Source of the DNA: Candidatus Methylobacter oryzae | Lineage (GTDB): Bacteria > Pseudomonadota > Gammaproteobacteria > Methylococcales > Methylomonadaceae | DNA: 40,257 bases | Direction: 5' to 3' | NCBI GenBank assembly: GCA_945861405.1 | Contig: CAMAUL010000025.1 | Span: 1-40,257 of the forward strand | Shown here: positions 35,981 through 40,257 of the stretch, piece after piece | Layout: each line of letters opens with the position of its first letter | Numbering within the stretch: the stretch's first letter is position 1 | Notes under the pieces: generated by a model | Told to the model about the DNA's origin: nothing | What the model saw: only the letters and a program-made list of their open reading frames with translations | The model's database searches: none | Translations under genes and position numbers: made by a program

Positions 35981-36367
35981 ATGACCGACATATACATTCC
36001 AGCTACTTCCGACACACCTGAGATCAACTTTAAGTTTTCAAACAACACACTGAGCATGTCCGGTGAAGCGTACCCTGAAAACGGCGTTGAATTTTTCCGT
36101 CCTATCCTTCGGCAATTGCAAAGTCATTTAAAATCGCTCAGCGGCGATACTGTTGAATTTAATTTTCAACTCACCTATTTCAACAGCGTCAGCACTAAAA
36201 TTTTTTATAGCATGTTTGAATTATTAAACGAATATGCCAAAGCCCATCCAAATTGTGTTTTATTAAACTGGCATCATGATGAAGAAGACGACACGATTTT
36301 GGAATTGGGACAGGATATCCAAGAAGACTTCACCTGGATCGATTTCAACGCGATAGTGTTAGCGTAA
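35981..36367 (+). CDS. siaC: SiaC-family switch protein (DUF1987)
   Basis: A 128-residue protein of the SiaC family, close to Pseudomonas SiaC in length (about 126) and opening pattern (IPATSDTPEI; SMSGEAYPENG). The phosphorylated threonine of Pseudomonas SiaC (Thr68, in NTSSIK) aligns with Ser69 here (NSVSTK), so a serine may be the phosphosite. Unphosphorylated SiaC activates a diguanylate cyclase in Pseudomonas; none is encoded next to this operon. AAGGAG precedes the ATG. A hairpin lies 28 bases after the stop. Confidence 0.9.
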   Translation: MTDIYIPATSDTPEINFKFSNNTLSMSGEAYPENGVEFFRPILRQLQSHLKSLSGDTVEFNFQLTYFNSVSTKIFYSMFELLNEYAKAHPNCVLLNWHHDEEDDTILELGQDIQEDFTWIDFNAIVLA

Positions 36368-36394
36368 CTATTCGGCCCACTGGGTTTAAGATTA

Positions 36395-36419
36395 ATGCGG
36401 TTCACTGCGTGAACCGCAT
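36395..36419. terminator. Hairpin between convergent siaC and hpnN
   Basis: ATGCGGTTCA and TGAACCGCAT form a perfect 10-base-pair stem with a five-base loop. There is no T-run on either side, so it could protect RNA ends or mark a factor-dependent stop for both converging transcripts. Confidence 0.5.
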
Positions 36420-36483
36420 CCTTCCCACTGTTACCCTATCAATTGCGCCCACTTTTCTCTAGCTAAAATCGAGGATAGTTAGC

Positions 36484-39126
36484 CTATTTCACCCTCAACA
36501 CCAATTTACTCAGCGCAGGAAGGATAACAAACGTACAAACCATGATCCAGAATATGCCGATGGTAATTATCAACCCCATGCTGGCGATACCCTGATGCGG
36601 CGAAAATGCCAATCCTGCAAAACTGGAAGCGGTGGTCAATGCGCCGTAGAACATGGCTCTGGCAGTGCTGGATTGGTAGATATTTTGCTCTTCGGAAAGC
36701 GAATGGTGCAGCTTTTCAACCATATGGATGCCGTTATCAACGCCCAGTCCGAGTAACAGCGGCAAAGCGATGATGTTGGCAAAATTGATCGGGGTGTTGG
36801 TGAGCACCGCACTCGCCATGGTAAACAGCCCTGCCAGTATCAGCGGAGTCATGACCAGCAGTGTATCGATAATATTGCGCCGGATCGCAAACAGCAGCAG
36901 CGCGATGGTAACCAAGGCGATCACGATGGCTTCCTGAAAGGCCGAGACGACTTCTTTCATCGATTCCCAATACATGATCGGCAAGTCGGTTGTTTCAGGA
37001 GCAACCGATTGCACTTCGGTAATAAATTCCACCAAACTGGGTAAATCGTTCAGGTCTTTTTTAGGGAAAATCTGGATGCGGTAGGAACCGCTCTTGCTCA
37101 ACCATTTGTCCTTGATATCGGCAGGGAGATCAGCCAGGGTGACCTGTCTGGCATTGAAACCAGCTGACAGCTCGCTCATAAGGCTCGGCAATGTGCCTAG
37201 CAGCGTGGCCTGCACTTTTTCTATAAACATGCCCCGGCTGGGCTGTTGCCGCGTATCAAGCTCGATCAAAATATCCTGCAATTCGTGTTTAAAATTAGTC
37301 AACGCGGTGCGCTCACGAGCATCGGTTTTTTGAGGCAGGCTGGCGTCGATGGCTTTTATCAGACGGTTAATGCCGGGGATCGGGTCGTTATCGGTTTTTA
37401 ATGCAGGAAAATTCTGCGTCTGTGCGCCGAGCATCAGGCTCATTTCTTCAATCAAAGCCAGCTTGTCTTCCTGATCGGTCGGTTGAAAATCAAAAAAGCT
37501 GACGGTTTTATCGATCGAACTTAATGTCGAAAGTTTTTTCTCCAAAGCCTTGGCGCTGTTTTCATCCTTGCCCAAAACGGTCAAGGTCATCGGCGTGGTT
37601 TCCTTGTCTTTCATCAGATTCTTGAACGCGATAACCGATTCGGTATTCGGGTCGCGCAGGTTAATCGGATTGAAATCAGTCTTCACCTGAAAGATCAGTA
37701 CGACGGAGATAATGGCTATAACCAAGGTCGCGATCGAAATCGGTTTGGCGTAATGGAGCGGTAAGATGGCCAGCTTTCCCGACAGTTTTGCCAGTCCATT
37801 TTGGACTTCATCCTTCTCGAACTTTGCCGGAGCCGGAAGGACTCTTAACAGCGCCGGTAACGCAATCAGCGTTATTAACAGGCAGATAAACAGACTGGTA
37901 CCGGCCAGCAGACCAAGTTCGGATACGCCTTTATAATCGGTCGGGATAAACGCATAAAGCCCGATGGAGGTGGTGCCTGCACATAATAACAGCGAAGGGG
38001 CTGTGCTCGTTAAGGTGCTGCGCAGCGCCAACTCTTTATGAACATGATGAGTCAGATTGTCCCGGTAGCGCAAACAAAAATGGATCGCATATTCCACGCC
38101 CAAGCCGATATTGGATACCGCAAAAGCCACTGAAATCAGGTTTAATTCTTTTACTGAAAAAGCCGCGAACGCCCCGCAAAAAAGCATGCCCAAGGCCAGC
38201 GTAACCAACGTCGCTATAGTCAGCAAAACAGAACGGTAGGCAACCAGTAAAATAAACAACACCAACACAATGGAGAAAATGCTGGCGGTAAAAGTGCCGG
38301 TGCTCATACCCGACAGTTCATCATCTTCAAGACCGACTTCGCCGGTAACCCAGACTTTAACCGCAGGCAGACTGGGATCCTGGATTTGGGCAACGGCTTT
38401 GCGGATAGTCTCAATCGCATTTTCGGCTGGGCGGATTTGCGTGAAATCAAACTTGGGCGCGACGATAATAAAGCCGTTGTTGGAATTCGTTTTCTTTTCC
38501 GCAATCATCGACTCCCACGACAACAAAGCGTTGTCGCCGTTTATCGTTTTATGCAAAGCCAGTGCAACCTTATCGATCAACGAGGTCAGATCGATAGGCA
38601 CGACTTGGGTCTTGTCGGTAGACGTTAAGGCATCTTCAAAAATTGAAAAAAAGCCGGTCAGATTAGGCTCCTGGGCAATTCGCCCGATAAACGGCTGGGC
38701 CAGCGACAGGTTGTTGGACAGGGTGTGCAACTCGTCGGTATCGAGATAAAGCAGTCCATTCTGACGGAAAAATTCGTTGTCGTTGGGGATATAGGCCGAA
38801 TTAAAGTGCTCTTTGTTGGCGCTGATCAAACGCAGCAATCTTTTAGTGGCCGATTTGGTCAATTCCGGCGTATCCGATTCAACCACCAGCAACAGCGTGT
38901 GCAAGTCCTGCGAAAAGGCTTTTTCATAATTGCGGCGATTTTGCTGAAATGGTGCATCAGGGGCAACCAATTCAGCCGTGTCGGTGTTAATGCTCAAATG
39001 ACCAGCCGTGTATTGCAAGGCCAAAATACTGAGCAAAACCACTATTGACAACACCTTAACCGGGTTGCCTAGCGTCAAGTCTCCCCAGCGGGAAAAAATA
39101 GTGTGACTGCGGGTTTTAAATGACAT
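36484..39126 (-). CDS. hpnN: Hopanoid-associated RND transporter, HpnN-like
   Basis: An 880-residue MMPL/RND membrane protein with two halves, each having a single N-terminal helix, a large periplasmic loop and a block of membrane helices. The opening (LSINTDTAELVAPDAPFQQ, then FFRQNGLLYLDTDEL) matches the HpnN branch, which moves hopanoids to the outer membrane in Rhodopseudomonas and Burkholderia. The GLGVDNGIHMVEK motif in the second half (GLGVEYAIHF in the first) is the usual RND helix-4 site. It starts 5 bases after the apbE stop. Presence of hopanoid synthesis genes elsewhere would confirm the role; an unspecialised MMPL exporter is the alternative. Confidence 0.85.
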   Translation of the reverse strand: MSFKTRSHTIFSRWGDLTLGNPVKVLSIVVLLSILALQYTAGHLSINTDTAELVAPDAPFQQNRRNYEKAFSQDLHTLLLVVESDTPELTKSATKRLLRLISANKEHFNSAYIPNDNEFFRQNGLLYLDTDELHTLSNNLSLAQPFIGRIAQEPNLTGFFSIFEDALTSTDKTQVVPIDLTSLIDKVALALHKTINGDNALLSWESMIAEKKTNSNNGFIIVAPKFDFTQIRPAENAIETIRKAVAQIQDPSLPAVKVWVTGEVGLEDDELSGMSTGTFTASIFSIVLVLFILLVAYRSVLLTIATLVTLALGMLFCGAFAAFSVKELNLISVAFAVSNIGLGVEYAIHFCLRYRDNLTHHVHKELALRSTLTSTAPSLLLCAGTTSIGLYAFIPTDYKGVSELGLLAGTSLFICLLITLIALPALLRVLPAPAKFEKDEVQNGLAKLSGKLAILPLHYAKPISIATLVIAIISVVLIFQVKTDFNPINLRDPNTESVIAFKNLMKDKETTPMTLTVLGKDENSAKALEKKLSTLSSIDKTVSFFDFQPTDQEDKLALIEEMSLMLGAQTQNFPALKTDNDPIPGINRLIKAIDASLPQKTDARERTALTNFKHELQDILIELDTRQQPSRGMFIEKVQATLLGTLPSLMSELSAGFNARQVTLADLPADIKDKWLSKSGSYRIQIFPKKDLNDLPSLVEFITEVQSVAPETTDLPIMYWESMKEVVSAFQEAIVIALVTIALLLFAIRRNIIDTLLVMTPLILAGLFTMASAVLTNTPINFANIIALPLLLGLGVDNGIHMVEKLHHSLSEEQNIYQSSTARAMFYGALTTASSFAGLAFSPHQGIASMGLIITIGIFWIMVCTFVILPALSKLVLRVK

Positions 39127-39131
39127 AACTA

Positions 39132-40187
39132 TTAATGGATGGTGAGAGTGTTCAAAGTGTTTAGCGCGTCACTTCGGGATTCGATAAGCTCGTTGCCTTG
39201 CAGTTCGATGAAAAGTACGGGGATTTTTGCAATATTCGCAGCTGTCATGCCATCTTTCTGACCCAAGCACAGCAGCGCGGTATCCCAGGCATCTGCAACC
39301 GTCGGATCGCTAATCAGGACGGTGACTGAAACCAGATTATGGGTAACCGGTCTGCCATTGCGGGCGTCGAGGATGTGGCTGTAACGCTGGCCGTGATTAT
39401 CGAAATAATGCCGGTAAGTGCCGGCAGTCATCACCGCCATCGGCGAATCCTTGGGCATGGTAATCACTTTTTGCATGATCCGCTCTTCCGGTAGCGGCCT
39501 TTCCAAGGCGATACGCCACGGTTGAAGGCCCGGTTTATAGCCGTTGGTTTGCAGTTCGCCGCCAATCTCGACCATATAATTGGTTACGCCTTTTTGCGCC
39601 AAAACCTTGCTGATCCGTTCCACGCTATAGCCTTGGGCAATGGACGACAAATCGACTTTCAGATCAGCCTGTTTTTTGCGCAGATGCGTGTCATCCACGA
39701 CTTCCAGTTTTTCCATGCCGATTTGTTTCAGCGTGGTAAGAATGGTCAAATCTTTAGGAATCGTCAGCGCATCGCCGCGAAAGCCCCATAAATCGAACAA
39801 CGGCTTGATGGTTAAATCATAGCAACCCTGAGTAGCCTTACTTACAATCTGCGCGATTTTAACCAAGGATACGATTTCGCCGCCGACTTCCTGGCTTTCG
39901 GTATTCTCGACACTGTTGAAGGTTTCAATAGTCGAGTCGGGGCGGTAATTGGACAGCAGTTTATCGATGACTGTAAATTCGTTTTCGATGTCGGCCTTAA
40001 TGGCTTTATCGTCCACCGGCGATTCAGACCAGTAACTGATATGATAAGTCGTACCCTGAGCCGGGCCTTCAAGCTTTTGAATAGTCGGTTCCGAGCAGCC
40101 TGTGAGCAGGATTAAAAACAGGCCGGAGATAAAGCCATTACCGAGCATTAGACCGGATTTTGTTTTGTTAGTGCTTGGGTTAGTCAT
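39132..40187 (-). CDS. apbE: FAD:protein FMN transferase (ApbE lipoprotein)
   Basis: A lipoprotein of about 350 residues that attaches FMN to Thr or Ser of target proteins such as RnfG/NqrC. It has a lipobox (LLTGC), the FAD-site region GGELQTNGYKPG, and the C-terminal TYRHYF...YSHILDARNGRP and VADAWDTALLCLG motifs. The start is unsure: ATG 40187, ATG 40211 and GTG 40214 are in frame; 40187 gives the best signal peptide, and none has a strong ribosome site. It is first in a two-gene unit with hpnN (5-base gap). No flavoprotein target is encoded nearby. Confidence 0.9.
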   Translation of the reverse strand: MTNPSTNKTKSGLMLGNGFISGLFLILLTGCSEPTIQKLEGPAQGTTYHISYWSESPVDDKAIKADIENEFTVIDKLLSNYRPDSTIETFNSVENTESQEVGGEIVSLVKIAQIVSKATQGCYDLTIKPLFDLWGFRGDALTIPKDLTILTTLKQIGMEKLEVVDDTHLRKKQADLKVDLSSIAQGYSVERISKVLAQKGVTNYMVEIGGELQTNGYKPGLQPWRIALERPLPEERIMQKVITMPKDSPMAVMTAGTYRHYFDNHGQRYSHILDARNGRPVTHNLVSVTVLISDPTVADAWDTALLCLGQKDGMTAANIAKIPVLFIELQGNELIESRSDALNTLNTLTIH

Positions 40188-40257
40188 CCATGTCTGCCGT
40201 TTCGTTATCATCACAGGTTATCACTAATAAACTTCATAAAAAACGCGGCGCATCTTA

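Overview
The window looks like chromosomal DNA of a gammaproteobacterium, most likely a hopanoid-making methanotroph of the Methylococcales type. This is inferred from the order hfq-hflX-hflK-hflC-hisZ-purA, a glutaminyl-tRNA synthetase, RlmA and RlmJ, an HpnN-type hopanoid transporter, a Sia-type module, and many short palindromic intergenic repeats. No species is assigned. I see no rRNA or tRNA gene, CRISPR array, prophage or intact insertion sequence. The genes are mainly housekeeping, and the gaps hold repeats and gene debris.

Layout. 1-264: two near-consensus sigma70 promoters firing leftward out of the window, perhaps toward an rRNA, tRNA or translation operon. 265-5108: a beta-CASP RNA-processing hydrolase (-), then an L,D-transpeptidase (+) facing a Tat-exported MepK-like endopeptidase (-), with a sulfotransferase start fragment between them. 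5109-11526: a MATCAP/QEGLA-type metallopeptidase, a small secreted protein, a DUF155 protein, rlmJ, glnS, an NTF2-like protein and a small secreted helical protein. 11643-16530: rlmA, a fused APH-like/P-loop kinase, then three closely packed genes (DUF6494-like protein, MazG-like fold without its metal-binding acids, PLP enzyme) and a cupin. 16531-18799: repeats, a diguanylate cyclase remnant and an MHS-type transporter. 18800-25654: a 95-aa conserved protein, purA, hisZ, hflC, hflK, hflX and hfq, all on the minus strand. 25857-32182: class I fumarase, a DHH phosphoesterase, an RlpA-like protein and a Na+/K+-type P-ATPase, all minus. 32183-33841: a MITE-like element, a 49-aa membrane protein, another repeat, a frameshifted ParD antitoxin without its toxin, a small membrane protein and a broken DUF347 membrane protein. 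34120-36367: a CBS-PP2C phosphatase, SiaB kinase and SiaC. 36484-40187: apbE and hpnN (minus).

How the genes work together. LdtD makes and MepK cuts 3-3 peptidoglycan crosslinks. HflK/HflC control the FtsH protease, HflX acts on ribosomes and Hfq on small RNAs. HisZ and PurA serve histidine and purine synthesis. The Sia genes form a phosphorylation switch: in Pseudomonas, SiaB phosphorylates SiaC, SiaA dephosphorylates it, and SiaC activates the cyclase SiaD. Here the phosphatase is soluble with a CBS-type sensor, and no cyclase gene follows, so the SiaC target is unknown. This is the best candidate for undescribed biology, followed by the 14283-16122 trio.
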